Positions 31,273 to 42,507 of a DNA stretch of 64,000 nucleotides are shown here, piece after piece (position 1 is the stretch's first letter; every line of letters begins with the position of its first letter). The stretch lies in assembly GCF_003171515.1 (NCBI RefSeq), contig NC_089390.1, forward strand, positions 9,056,274 to 9,120,273, in the 5' to 3' direction. The translations under genes were made by a program, and so were the position numbers. This DNA is from Pyrenophora tritici-repentis (Eukaryota > Ascomycota > Dothideomycetes > Pleosporales > Pleosporaceae). The notes under the pieces are model-generated. The model saw nothing but the letters and a program-made list of their open reading frames with translations, did not search any database and was not told where the DNA came from.

Positions 31273-32457
31273 ATGTCTAGTAAGTTACTCATGTCTTAGC
31301 TCGTAATCTCCTTCTGTTATGCTTCTCTGTCTTTCTTTTCGAGGATAGCGATTGCGCTGGTATGCGCGCGCAGCAGTAGAGCTACTCTCACATGCCTTCA
31401 ATCTACACCCAAACAGAAGGTTAACAACGCAGGCCAATTTGAGCTTGCGCAAAACCCGACCGAGCCTATATCCGCCGTCAAATACTCCGCTACCAACCCC
31501 ACAAGATTACTCGTGTCATCCTGGGACCGCCATGTATACCTCTACGACACGCACGCCGAACCAGGCGGCAAGCTGCTCCAAAAGTTCGAGCACCGCGCCC
31601 CGGTCCTAGACGTCTGTTTCGGCCGCGAAGACAACGAAGCCTTCTCCTGTGGTCTAGACTGGGAAGTCCGCCGAATCGATCTCGAGACAGGCGCTCAAAC
31701 CATCATGTCGACGCACGAACAAGGCGTACGCAACATACTCTACTCCGCGCCACACAACCTACTCATCTCGTCGTCCTGGGACTCTACACTACACCTGCAC
31801 GACCTCTCGCAACCGGGTGACTTCTCCGCTGTGCGTCTGCCCTCGAAACCGTTTTCGCTGTCGGCCTCGGCCACCAAACTCGTCGTAGCCATGGCCAGCA
31901 GAGCCGTCAACATCTACGAGCTGGAGAAGCTAGCCGCAGCTGCAAAGACCGGTGGTGGCGAGGAAGTTGCAGTGGAGCCCTGGCAACAGCGCGAAAGCTC
32001 AATGAAATACATGACGCGCGCCGTCTCCTGCATGCCCAACGACGCCGGCTACTCCAGCTCCAGCATTGAAGGCCGCGTAGCTGTAGAATGGTTCGATCCA
32101 TCCGACGAGTCGCAGTCCCGCAAATACGCTTTCAAATGCCACAGACAGACAATCGATGGCCAGGACATCGTATACCCCGTTCACGCACTCGCCTACCACC
32201 CCGTCCACGGCACCTTTGCTACGGGCGGTGGCGACGGTATCGTGGCGCTTTGGGACGCGGTTGCCAAGAGGAGGATACGGCAGTATCAGAAGTTTCCCGC
32301 GAGCGTGCAGACGATTGACTTTTCGAGTGATGGCAAATACGTCGCTGTGGGTGTTAGTCCTGGCTTTGAGGATGGCGTGGATGATGTGCCGGATGGTGTT
32401 ACCAAGGTGTTTATACGGGAGTTGACTGCTACGGAGGCGGCAGGCAAGAAGAAGTAG
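31273..32457 (+). CDS. BUB3: Bub3 WD40 spindle checkpoint protein
   Basis: Bub3 recruits Bub1/Mad3 to phosphorylated kinetochore MELT motifs in the spindle assembly checkpoint. The start is a 7-nt exon ATGTCTA at 31273-31279 followed by GTAAGT. Splicing to 31433 (CAG acceptor) gives MSSQFELAQNPTEPISAVKY, exactly the Bub3 N-terminus, 343 aa in all. WD-like blades include LLVSSWDRHVYLYDT, FSCGLDWEVRRIDLETG, LLISSSWDSTLHLHDL, EGRVAVEWFDPS and FATGGGDGIVALWD. The EGRVAVEWF-KYAFKCHR block separates Bub3 from Rae1. The 153-bp first intron is long for this window. It is convergent with TYW1. Confidence 0.93.
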
Positions 32458-32771
32458 GGGCTTGAGGAGGAGGCCAGACAGACTACATGAAGCATGAAGA
32501 CTTGGAGGCTATTGGGGTTTATCTGAAGATGCCAGGGATCTATACTGGACGTCTGGATTTCCGGCTTTGATTGTACCTCTCGGGATAGGAAGAGGCATCT
32601 GTGAGAAGGAAGCACATAACAGCTAGCAGCCAGGCCGCTGAAGAGGCGACGAGTGCCGTATACAAAATCTTACACGTAGTGAGTGCTTACATGGAACAAT
32701 GAAGATCAGAACTATTTGCACATGAAAATGTTTTTCTTTTTTTTTCAATCATTTTATATCCACGCACCCTA
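32458..32771. other. convergent 3' intergenic region BUB3/TYW1
   Basis: The 314 bp have no gene. A T-rich tract TTTTTCTTTTTTTTTC lies near 32731-32747. Confidence 0.5.
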
Positions 32772-35221
32772 TCAAAACTCCAAAGCCTTCGCTTTCTGAA
32801 CCTTGCTCTCCCCCTCTAGCTCCCTCTCAATCTTCCCCTCCTCAGTCTTCGGACCCTTCCCCTTCCTATAAACCCTCGCATCCCTAGGATCAAATCCGCC
32901 ATTCCCCCAAAGCGCCCACTCAGGCGTCTCATCCCCCACATAATCCTCCGGCCTCCACCCTACCACTTTGCCCCCCTCCACCCTCGTCCCCTCCATTTTC
33001 CCCTCCCACAAATCAAAGAACCTTTCGAAGTCAATACGCGTCGCCCACTTGCCATTTTTCTGGAACCTCGTCTTATCCGCCAGCAACACGCAGCAAGAAT
33101 GTGCGTGTTCAGCCCCAATACCGTATTGTAGACCACGGGCGTTTAATTCCTTTTCTAATTCGGTGACAAAGGCGGCGACTTCTTCGTAGAAGGGCACGTT
33201 TTGCATTGTTAGGCCTGCGGAGCCGGCGGCGGATGTGCCGCAGTACGTTACGCCTTTTACTTCTACGAAGCCTGGGAGGGCGCGCTCGACGAGGTCTGCG
33301 TAGCCACGTACCTCCTCTGCCATGTTAAACCCCTTTACAAGCGTAAGGCGAAACACGGTGCGTTGTTCAAAGCGGCGGTTTCTCAAGATATCAAGGCAGG
33401 CACAGAAGCGCTCCCAGAAATCTCGATGAAGGGGTCGATCAATCTTGCGGAGACTATCTTTGTTGGAGGCGTCGATGGAGACGTAGAGTTGTGTTACAGG
33501 AACGAGCGAGGCGAGTTGAGCGGGGTGTTGGGCGTTGCAGACGAGGAAGGTGGAGATGCGGTGACTGTGCATGATGGAGAGGAGGTCGTTGATGTGAGGG
33601 TAGAATATTGGTTCGCCCACTAGACTCAAGGCGCAGTGCCGGATGCGCATTGCTTCGCTGAAGCGTTCGGCTCGTACGCCGGGGACGCCTTTCATCATTT
33701 TGATCTTCTTGTAGTGTGCGGCTGTTATGCCGTCGAAGATTAGGTCGGGCGCGTCTGTTACCCACCGCCATGTTGTGCCGACTGGATTTGTGCCGTGACG
33801 CCAGCAGAATACGCATTTGTTGGAGCATGAAAGGGATGGGGTGGCTTCCATGCATAGATGTGAGGCGATGCCGTAGAAAGAGTATTTGTAGCAAGAACCT
33901 CGGCCTCGGAGGGCGGATTTGGTCCATCGGCAAATCTTGACACCAGAGTGAGAACCGATGATACTGTAGCCTTGCTTTGTCAGAGCAGCGTGAGTAGGAG
34001 AAGTAGTCGGGACCATTTCCTTTGGAGCCTGGACTTGTTTGGACTTGGGTGCTGACTTCTTGTACGTTGTAAAGTCGACGGGGATTGGCGCTGATGATGA
34101 GTTTACCACGGAACCCAAGTCCTCGACATCATCAACTCTTGTGCTTTGCCCAGTTCCATCGTCCAGATCTTCCACGTCTTCTTCGTCGCTCTCAGCTGGA
34201 TCGCCACTACCCGGAACTCCTTCACCTAGACCGCGTCCTTCAGCAATCTCAACAAGCGCTTCCTGAACGCCTATCCTCCATTCTTGTAACCGTTCTTCGG
34301 CCTCAGTCTTAACATCAGCCATTCCCAGTGGGTACGCTCTCTTTCTACCTGTCAGTCTTGCCATCCACTTGTCCACTTCCCTCGCTTGACTGCAAAAACC
34401 CTCTTCTTCTGTCGGCCATCCTTCCTTGTCTCCAAAGCCAAACACAGAGTACCCAAGCAATCCACTTAACGGCGCCGTGTCAATGCGAAAATCATTGTGT
34501 GTTTCTTGCAGACCTTCAATGAAGATGTCCAAAACAGTATCGATGTTGTACGTCGGTACGAGGATGATGTAGAAGTATTTGACGTTTGCGTCGGCTTTCG
34601 GTGGGCTAATGAAGAAGTCGTCGTGTTCAATGTACGAGATATCGTGGATTTGCGGTTCTAGAAATGAAGCTGACTGGTCGCAACCGGCGGTCCATTCTGT
34701 GAGAGTTTTGGCGAACTGCGCAGCATAGCGCTCGGTAGTGCCCGAAAGTGACTGGAAGAAGACCAAAGGCTGAATCTTATGTACTTTGTGGTCGAATGTC
34801 GAAATTGGCGCTGTGTTCTTCTTCTGTGTCTTCCTACCCTTGACTGTCTTGGGACCCTTCTTTGCTTTGGAAACTACACGCACCGCGGCCGTGTCGTCTT
34901 CCGCGTGGTTGTCGACATTGGGAAGTGGCGGGCTCAGCGTCGTAGTGTATTCGGGAAGCCATTCGGGCTTGAGTTCCACAGTCTGTTTCTCAACAGGCGA
35001 CAAGGGAACGGGTGATTGCGATAACTTCTCCCTTCTCCGGTCGCGCGAATATATTACAAGGCGCGCGATTGTCGCCACTATTAGGGCGGAGAGCAGTATT
35101 TCGAGTCGGTGCTCGCGCCATATGAGAAGCAACTCTGCGCAAACATCAGCAATGCAATCTTGACGAGACAGCGAGATTACGCACCACCCGGCAGCTGCTC
35201 CGCATATTGTAAGAACACCAT
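32772..35221 (-). CDS. TYW1: tRNA wybutosine-synthesising protein 1 (radical SAM)
   Basis: TYW1 makes the tricyclic ring of wybutosine precursor imG-14 on tRNA-Phe G37 by radical SAM chemistry with pyruvate. Exons are 35221..35185 and 35134..32772, giving 799 aa. The first exon (MVFLQYAEQLPG) joins in phase 1 to ELLLIWREHRLEILL. A membrane span follows (LEILLSALIVATIARLVIY). A flavodoxin-like domain begins VFFQSLSGTTERYAAQF and includes FGFGDKEGW. The radical SAM domain has the cluster CSNKCVFC at about 449-456, the SYWR-like HGTNPVG region, and SLVGEPIFYP. The C-terminus (EHAHSCCVLLADK) is TYW1-specific. The membrane anchor plus flavodoxin arrangement is the usual fungal form. Confidence 0.94.
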
Positions 35222-35492
35222 AATGTTGTTGTCGACGTTGCGCAAGGCCGTCGTGTCTGGACACGAACTTTTGGCAGCTTGCGTGGGGTCGAGTAGCGGG
35301 GTTAATCAAGGCCCGTCCTATTGGCACACCATTGCTGCAGGAACACAAACCAAACTGCTGGATAAGACATGATTAAATCCAGCTAACAAATGTGTGGTCA
35401 CAACTATCGACACACGAGCAGGTACTTTGCATGAAATGTTATTTTTTCTATTTGGCATTGTATCGTAAATTCATAGTATATACTCGCAGTAC
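35222..35492. other. short intergenic region TYW1/SEN34
   Basis: 271 bp upstream of TYW1 and downstream of SEN34, both on the minus strand. Nothing was recognised. Confidence 0.45.
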
Positions 35493-36632
35493 TCAAATGG
35501 CCGCCCACTCAATGGAAAACGCCCTCACAGACTCCTGCTCGTCATCAACAATCTCGGGGTCTTCACCACCGATCATGTATGCCTTCTTGGTTCCTGTACC
35601 CAGACGGCCCCCACCCACGACATCGAGCAAGTCGAATTTTTGGTCCCAGCCCAAACCTGTCGCAGCAAAGTGACTGTGATACCGAAGGGGGTCGCCAGGG
35701 TAGACATTGTAGTGGCAGCCGAAGCGAAGGCCCGGCATGTGATAGTAGCCCTTGGAGTGCAAGTAGCGGAACAGAGGGTAGCTGTCCGGTACAGCTGGAG
35801 GTGGAACGGCTGGGTCCTTGGCAGGTGTGGGCAGCGGTGGGTATGAGGTTGTAGGAGTGACAAAGTGCTTTTGTGCAGCGACGCCTTTCGGCGCGTCCTT
35901 GGCGGACTGTTTGGTAGAGGGTTCGGGAGGAGACGATGCTGGTGCCGACTCGAAGAGTGAAACCTCATCAGCAGAGGAGTCAATCTTCGGTGGCTTGATC
36001 TGCACCCAAGGTTCTGAAAAGCTCGAACCCTTCATGATGGATCCCAGGTCGAAGCCCGTACTCTCAGAGCGCACTGGGCTGGCATCGACAGTGGCTGTCT
36101 GTACCGGCGCCCAGTCTGAGAAGCTCGAACCCTTCATGATGAATCCAAGACCGGAACTTGCGAGACTAGAGTCATGCATGTGCAATGTCTCTTCTGAAGT
36201 TGTGCTCGCAGCAATGCTACTTTCTGTCTTCAGCCCCTTCTCCCTCAACGCTCTCTCCTTCCTCATCTCCGCCAACTTGATTTGCTCCTCCGTCACCTCC
36301 TCTCCTCTTCTGTCCATCTCCTGCATGTACTGCAGCCTCTCCTCTCTGCTCATCTCCGCAAAGCTCTTCTGATGAACCTGCGCATCATCCACGATATACG
36401 CAGCGCCCTTATCGACGAGAACCCTAGCTTCTTCCGGCATAAGTTCAAGCGGTACGCCCAGAAAAACGTTCTGTTGACTGAGGTTCGGGATCGTGCCGAC
36501 CAGAAGCCCGCAGATGTTGTGCGTGCGACGGCAGTGCGCAATGACGTCCACATCGAAGAGGAGGTAATGTCCTGCGACGAGGGAGATGGGAAAAGGTTCC
36601 TTGACGGGTTTTGGTACTGGCGCTGACGCCAT
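35493..36632 (-). CDS. SEN34: tRNA-splicing endonuclease subunit Sen34
   Basis: A catalytic subunit of the tRNA splicing endonuclease that cuts the 3' splice site of pre-tRNA introns. It is a single exon from ATG 36632 (MASAPVPKPVKEPFPISLVA), 379 aa; the frame is open further upstream but this start matches the family. The N-domain reads ADVD-like LLFDVDVIAHCRRTHNICGLLVG. The C-terminal catalytic domain begins DSYPLFRYLHSKGYYHMPGL. It supplies the Tyr (FGCHYNVYPGDPLRYHSHF), the His in the same block, and the Lys (GTKKAYMIGG). The middle has a duplicated SGLGFIMKGSSFSDW / DLGSIMKGSSFSEPW element within a low-complexity linker. It is divergent from DAD1. Confidence 0.93.
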   Translation of the reverse strand: MASAPVPKPVKEPFPISLVAGHYLLFDVDVIAHCRRTHNICGLLVGTIPNLSQQNVFLGVPLELMPEEARVLVDKGAAYIVDDAQVHQKSFAEMSREERLQYMQEMDRRGEEVTEEQIKLAEMRKERALREKGLKTESSIAASTTSEETLHMHDSSLASSGLGFIMKGSSFSDWAPVQTATVDASPVRSESTGFDLGSIMKGSSFSEPWVQIKPPKIDSSADEVSLFESAPASSPPEPSTKQSAKDAPKGVAAQKHFVTPTTSYPPLPTPAKDPAVPPPAVPDSYPLFRYLHSKGYYHMPGLRFGCHYNVYPGDPLRYHSHFAATGLGWDQKFDLLDVVGGGRLGTGTKKAYMIGGEDPEIVDDEQESVRAFSIEWAAI

Positions 36633-37003
36633 GATATGATCTGAAGCGGAAAGCGGGTTAGCTTTATGCCTCGAAGACAAGATGCGGTGAAGGTGTGGAG
36701 GTGAGAAGAGGTCAGAGTGTGAATACAATATTAGTTCTCCACGGCCACCTTTTGGTGGGTCAGGGGATTGACAGATTATTGGGTATTCATCATATAATGC
36801 GCGGGAAAGAGGCGGTGTGGAAGCTTACCTTTCAGTGTGGTTTCATCGTGAAAGCTTGAGGAAAAGAAAGAGATGAGGTCGAGCTCGACTTTTCTGCAGC
36901 GTCGCTTAGCTAGCGTGACCGGGGTTGGCAAGGCACCCCCGAGATTCCCGCAACATCGACATGATGAGATGGGAGTGCAACAACGCGAATAAACACAGTC
37001 AAG
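36633..37003. promoter_or_regulatory. divergent intergenic region SEN34/DAD1
   Basis: The 371 bp lie between divergent starts. No distinctive element was seen. Confidence 0.4.
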
Positions 37004-37369
37004 ATGCCACCACCTTACTTCCCCGTTCCAAAAGAGGACATGCCGGCCCCAAAGTCATATTACGAGCAACAACGCGAGATGCTCGTCACGGAGATTGCCC
37101 AAGTATGTTAATTGACTAGAAAATCATCCTACACCGCATCAAGACACTAACCGCAACAGAGTCTAGAAGTCGTGCTACAAAACATCAACAAGCTAAACCG
37201 CTCGCTCGAAGAGGTCACGTCGGTGGGAAACGAGTTTGCGCCCGTGGAATCACTCTGGAGTCACTTCGAAAACGTCATGGCCAAGGATCCAAACGAACAG
37301 CCAGAGGGTGCTCAGGAAGGTGCGACCGAGGCCGAAGGAGAGACGGAAGTGCCGGAGGAACGGAAGTAG
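37004..37369 (+). CDS. DAD1: DASH complex subunit Dad1
   Basis: Dad1 is a subunit of the fungal DASH/Dam1 ring that couples kinetochores to microtubule plus ends. Exons are 37004..37102 and 37160..37369 (57-bp intron with branch CACTAAC, phase 0), giving 102 aa. The junction gives [15 protein letters not shown] followed by [19 protein letters not shown], and then [19 protein letters not shown], the complete Dad1 domain. The C-terminus is a short acidic tail ([19 protein letters not shown]). The spliced form was recognised at once from the [15 protein letters not shown] block. Confidence 0.92.
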
Positions 37370-38096
37370 TGAATGCAGAACACGGCGTTATTCTATACTT
37401 TACGATACCCAAATGCGAATGGAAAAGAGAGGCTTCAGAACATGCGCATGTATCTGGGAAGGTGCTACTAACAGGAATGAAGGAAGACATAAATAGACTA
37501 CATGTCATGCAATATCCAAGACCATGCGATTGCAAGAGAAAGAACGGACATACTTTACGATGATCAAGTCTGCGTTTGCAACAGAAAGACTCCAAGGGAT
37601 CGTTTCATCATATGCGGGGGCCCTATGAAAAAGCAAGGAAGATGCAGGTACCCAAAGCACAGGAGAAAACTCGAGTCAGGGCATTACTACATACTTCACT
37701 ACACTACAAGACATTACTACATCGAAAACTGACTATCCAAAAAATTGCTTCATTTACTTCTTGGGTGAGCAAAGTGAAGCCCCGCTCCTGCTATGCGCTC
37801 AACTAAATACCGGATACAGATACACGAAGGAAATGCTGCTATGGGGCTTTTGGACTCGCTATGTCCGTTGTCGTGCCAAAGGAAAAACCAGAAAGAGGAA
37901 AAGGAAAGAAGAAAAACGCCGCCGCCCATATACATGAGAAGGCTTCCCTATAAAAAGTGGAGAAGGAAGCAGAACATGTCAGGACCGTGATGGAGGTGAG
38001 CCGTAAGCGGTCATTAAACATCTTGATCGTGTCGTCCAGCGTCGTGAATCTCGAATTGCGCTCCTCTCGATAAACACACGGATGGTAAGGCTTGTA
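37370..38096. other. convergent 3' region DAD1/RHO4
   Basis: 727 bp without a supported gene. A small direct repeat ACATTACTACAT-like (about 37681 and 37711) and A-rich patches are present. ORFs here lack motifs. Confidence 0.5.
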
Positions 38097-39051
38097 TTAC
38101 AAGACCTTGCAGCCGCTGCGCTTCTTCTTCTTGACGACTCCCGCGGGATAATTCGATGTGTTCCCTCTCGATGACGAGTTTGCGGTGCCCACGCGGCGCT
38201 CTTCTTCCTCCCTTTGCTCCTCGCCGACGGCCATTATGACGGCCATGTCGAAGATCTCTTCTACACCATCCTGCTCTTTACTACTGCACTCCATGTAGGC
38301 AGCGCCCATTTTCTTTGCGACGGCACGACCCTGCTCGGTGGTGACGGGCGTTAGACCCTGTGTCTTGAGTAGCTCGATGCAGTTCTTCTTGTTGCGCAGG
38401 TCGGACTTGAGACCCAAGAGCATGAGCGGTGTTGTTGGGCAGAAATGCAGCACTTCTGGGTACCACTGGAGGGTGTTAGTGAGGAAGCAGGGGGGAGATG
38501 GTGTGGGTGGTCAGGCTTACCTTGTCCATGACGTTTTCTAGTGAGTTGGGGCAGTCAATGGCGAAGCAAACAAAGATGACGTCTGTCTCTGGGTAGGAGA
38601 GGGGTCGCAGGCGGTCGTACTCTTCTTGGCCGGCGGTATCCCACAGGGCCAGCTCAACCATCTTGCCCGTGGGCGGATGGGGCGTATGGGTGATGTAGTT
38701 CTCGAAGACTGTTGGTACATATTTCTGGTCGCAATTAGCATCATATGACATGTCAGTGTTGGGCGGTGAGTGCCTTACCTCTGGGAAGTTGCCGGAGCTG
38801 TAGCTGATCAGCAGACATGTCTTGCCGCAACCGCCATCGCCGACGACGACGAGCTTCTTAGAGTAGGCCGGGGGCTCCGTGATGGCAGTGTCGCGCGTGT
38901 TGGTAGTTCCATACGAGCTGACTGTGCCGTTGCTATTGCGCTCACTCGGCGTCCGGGCGTGGCCGCGGACAGGTGTGATGCTAGGAACGGTGGCCTTTGT
39001 GCTCTGCTTGCGTCTGAGATAGTCGTAGTTTTGCGAGGGAGTGGTGGCCAT
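38097..39051 (-). CDS. RHO4: Rho-family GTPase, Rho4-like
   Basis: A small GTPase controlling cytokinesis and septation in filamentous fungi (Rho4 role). Exons are 39051..38779, 38724..38521 and 38465..38097, all phase 0, giving 281 aa. An N-terminal extension of about 65 residues ([20 protein letters not shown]) precedes the P-loop [14 protein letters not shown]. The first splice forms [17 protein letters not shown], the effector loop. Then come [18 protein letters not shown], a second splice to [20 protein letters not shown], and the base-binding LKSDLR. The C-terminal [12 protein letters not shown] has a polybasic stretch and a CAAX box ending in Leu, favouring geranylgeranylation. The N-extension and insert pattern point to Rho4 rather than Rho1, Rho2, Rho3 or Cdc42. 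Confidence 0.89.
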
Positions 39052-39534
39052 GTTTGGTGTTCAGTCGTGGACTCGGTGTTTGCTTGGTTGTTTCAGGCGA
39101 CGGGTATTGGGTATCAATAAGATGGGCGAAGATGGAGTTTGTCGCTGGTGTGGTTGTGGGGAGCGAGTGGTCGGGGCTTAAGAGTGTGGGTGTTGATTGT
39201 TGGCAGTGCTCTGGTCGCATATGGCAACGACGCTACCCTGGCTACCCATGGGCGACCATCAGCCGTTCGCCAAAACTAGCGCGGCCGAACCAAGTTTCAG
39301 CTGCCAAAGTGCCACTGCTGCTGCCACGGCTGCTTAGAAAGGCGGCCTGTCCCTGTCCAATTCTATCGAGCGATTGCATGCAGATTGCAGATTACACGCC
39401 CGCGCACAGCCTCACCCTCATACGAAGACGCCTAACGCCTTCCGACCTGCCCAACAACACCCGCCTGGATATGCACGAGCGATTGCCTCGACGAGCCCGC
39501 GACTGCGACTGCGACTTGTATAGGCTCGATAGCC
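39052..39534. promoter_or_regulatory. divergent intergenic region RHO4/LCB3-like
   Basis: The 483 bp lie between divergent starts. No TATA box was identified. ORFs in this region are shadows. Confidence 0.4.
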
Positions 39535-41399
39535 ATGTGTCCGCAACATGATGCGCCCAAAGCCGTTCCGCTTACCCATTCCGACACTACCCACCACCAC
39601 CATCACCATGCTCTTGCCACTTCTGTGAATCCCACCTCAAAGGACCCCAAATTGGACGCGGGGAATAGGGACTTTGACCACTACGCCAGCAACCTGCCCA
39701 AATGGCGGAATGCCCTGCGCAATCGCCTCATCCCCATTGTGCGCTGGGAGACGCCATGGCTTGCCTTACTACAAGACACCCTGCGCTCGCCCGCACTCGA
39801 CTCGTACTTTGCCTATACGGCGAACCTAGGCACCCACACCTTCTTCATGGTCTTCTTGCCCATCCAGTTCTGGTGTGGCTACACTAGCATTGGCCGAGCG
39901 TAGGTCGCCTGCTGTCATTATCATGGTGCGACGTCTGACGTGCATAGGACTGTCTTCATGCTCGCTGCAGGCGTCTACGTGACCGGTTTCCTCAAAGACA
40001 TGCTCTGCTTACCCAGGCCACTATCGCCGCCTCTGGCCCGCATCTCAATGTCGGGCTCCGCCGCCCTTGAATACGGCTTCCCCTCGTCTCACTCCGCCAA
40101 CGCAGTATCAGTCGCATTCTATGCCATCTACACCTTGCGCCAGTCGGCCGAGCAGGACAATTCAAACTGGAACATGGGTTTACAGGCCCTCTTCTACTTT
40201 TACGCCCTTTCCATCATCGCCGGTCGCCTATATTGCGGCATGCACGGTTTCTTAGATGTAATTGTAGGCAGTATAATGGGTGCCCTCATCACCGCAATCC
40301 AACTCGTGTACGGTGACTGGCTGGACTCGTTCGTCTTCAGCGGCTCCTATATCGATATCCTCATCGTAACTCTGGCCGTCTGTGTCCTGGTCCGCATTCA
40401 CCCCGAACCAGCCGACGATTGTCCATGCTACGACGACAGTGTGTCGTTCGCTGGCGTTGTCATAGGCATCAACATTGGGGCATGGCACTACGCGCAGACT
40501 GGCTTTGCCTTGAAGGACGCGTATCCCTCTTCCGTGCCTTTTGATCTACAAGAGATGGGACTTGTCAAAGCGACCATCCGTATTCTCCTGGGCGTAGTCG
40601 TCATCTTTGTCTGGAGGGCCACCATGAAGCCCGCACTATTCACAATTCTGCCCCCCATTTTCCGCATCCTCGAACAGGCTCGCTGGAACATGCCACGCGC
40701 CTTCTTCCTAAATGCCTCCAAATACAAGTCCATTAAACCCTTTACCGACGACGACAACCTAATTCCACCTGCGTCAGAGCTACCACACATGCTCAAGAAC
40801 CTCGCCCACCCGCGTAAACGTTCCGTCTCCGTGGGTCCACAATCCGCCGCGGACGCATACGAGACACTAGCGTACCGCAACCGCCGGCGTCGCGAAAGCG
40901 TAAACTCGCTAGACGGCGCCGTTCCCGAAGACTCGGCTTGGACGCCTTCAGTCGTCAACACGCCCACGATAGAAAAGGGTGACCCGCTCCTTGGTGCCGG
41001 CCTACTTCCTACACCAATGGCTTCGCGCGTACACTCGTATGAGCAGATGATGGGAACGGGCAAGATGGGTTTTGACAAAAAGAACTCCACTACTACACCG
41101 CCGGATAGTGACACGGACGTTGCAGGCGACGAGTATAATCAGAAGCGTAAACAGGAACAACAGAATTCCTCGGAGGAAGAGAACGAGAAGCGCGAGATCT
41201 TTATGAAGCTTACGAAGCCACGCGTACGGTACGATGTTGAAGTTGTTACAAAGTTGATTGTATACACTGGTACGTTCTGCCCTTGTCGTCAGACACCTTT
41301 CTGCACTAACATCTTTAAACAGGCATCGCATATATAGCCGTTGCCGGCAACCCAATTTTATTCGAATTCTTGGGCTTGGGTATGAACGTTGTATCCTAG
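39535..41399 (+). CDS. LCB3: long-chain base-1-phosphate phosphatase (PAP2 superfamily)
   Basis: A membrane phosphatase removing phosphate from sphingoid base 1-phosphates at the ER, controlling sphingolipid recycling. Exons are 39535..39899, 39948..41269 and 41323..41399, giving 587 aa. The first two have standard branch sites (CTGAC, CACTAAC). The three PAP2 motifs are KDMLCLPRP near residue 138, FPSSHSANAVS near 165 and GRLYCGMHGFLDVIVG near 213. At least six hydrophobic spans surround them. The N-terminus has a His-rich run (THHHHHHALA). A long hydrophilic tail contains SSEEENEKREIFMKLTKPRV before a last hydrophobic segment gained by splicing (GIAYIAVAGNPILFEFLGLG). It is closest to yeast Lcb3/Ysr3 by motif. 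The symbol marks family membership. Confidence 0.9.
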
Positions 41400-42507
41400 C
41401 CTTTTTCTTTTCTTTTCTTGTTCCTTTCTTGGTGTAATGAATTGATTGACGATTTTCCCTTCTTGTTGCTATCACTGTTGTTATTGCTGTCGTCGTTTTC
41501 TTGGTTTTTGTCCTCTTTGGAGTGAGAGCAACGACCATATACCATTTATGCATCTTATCTTTTTTTCATCTGGGAAACAAATATCTTGCATGTTATTTTA
41601 CGTTACATTGTATACGTGCACTCTTGATGGGCGCTATAATTAACGACATATCTACTAGTTATCTTATGTGAACTTAGGATGTTGGTTGTTATTGTCATTA
41701 ACCCGATTCGTACTGTATCTTTTTCGATCGAAAAACGTTATTAACTATCCCCAATTTATTGAACACGTACGTCACACCCCCGGGTACGAGCATCGACACG
41801 GACAGGCAACCGTGCCAACAACAACCGTGTGTGTGCCGGCAACCGTGCCAGCAACGGGAGCCCACTATCCACAAATAACGCACAGATGCTCACCAAAACA
41901 CACGTGCCGCATTTACCCATGCCCACATCTAGACTCCCCCGCACGGAGGTCGCAAAACCAAGATCCATGACACGTAAACAATGCCATGATGTCATGATTG
42001 AAACGTGCGCGGTAGGGGGTGGGACGGGGTGACCTTGTACGATTTTCATAATTTTTTTGTGTGTGTGTGTATGTGTGTTGGTGGTGGAAAGGAGGTTGTG
42101 GTTATGCTGGTTAGAAAGGAAAAGGAGAAGGATAAGTGAGGCTGCTGTTGTGTCTCGCTCGGGTGTGTGGTATCGGCGGTTCTTTTGAAATGAGGCGTCC
42201 TACGACGTTTACGTATATGATCACCAAAACACACATGCACGTGGGTGACATAAGTACTTGACGGTGTGGGTAAGCAGTATCTGGCGACTACACTGGCCTT
42301 TTTACACTAGTATTTTATGACCCCCCGGGTGCATGTATGATCTTCGTGGTGGAAGACGCGAGATCAAAAACGCGCAACTCGGGAGCTATGAGAATGGTCA
42401 CGTGTGCAGAAGATAGATGGCAAAACACAACACCAAGTCATATCAATGATACACTACCGTTTTGAATCTCTACTATCACGTGCCTATTGTGTAAGAACAC
42501 ATATAAA
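41400..42507. other. 3' flank of the LCB3-like gene and start of gene desert
   Basis: About 1.1 kb with no gene. It contains two copies of GGCAACCGTGCCA (about 41805 and 41840), and a GT-rich tract at 42059-42079. Confidence 0.5.
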
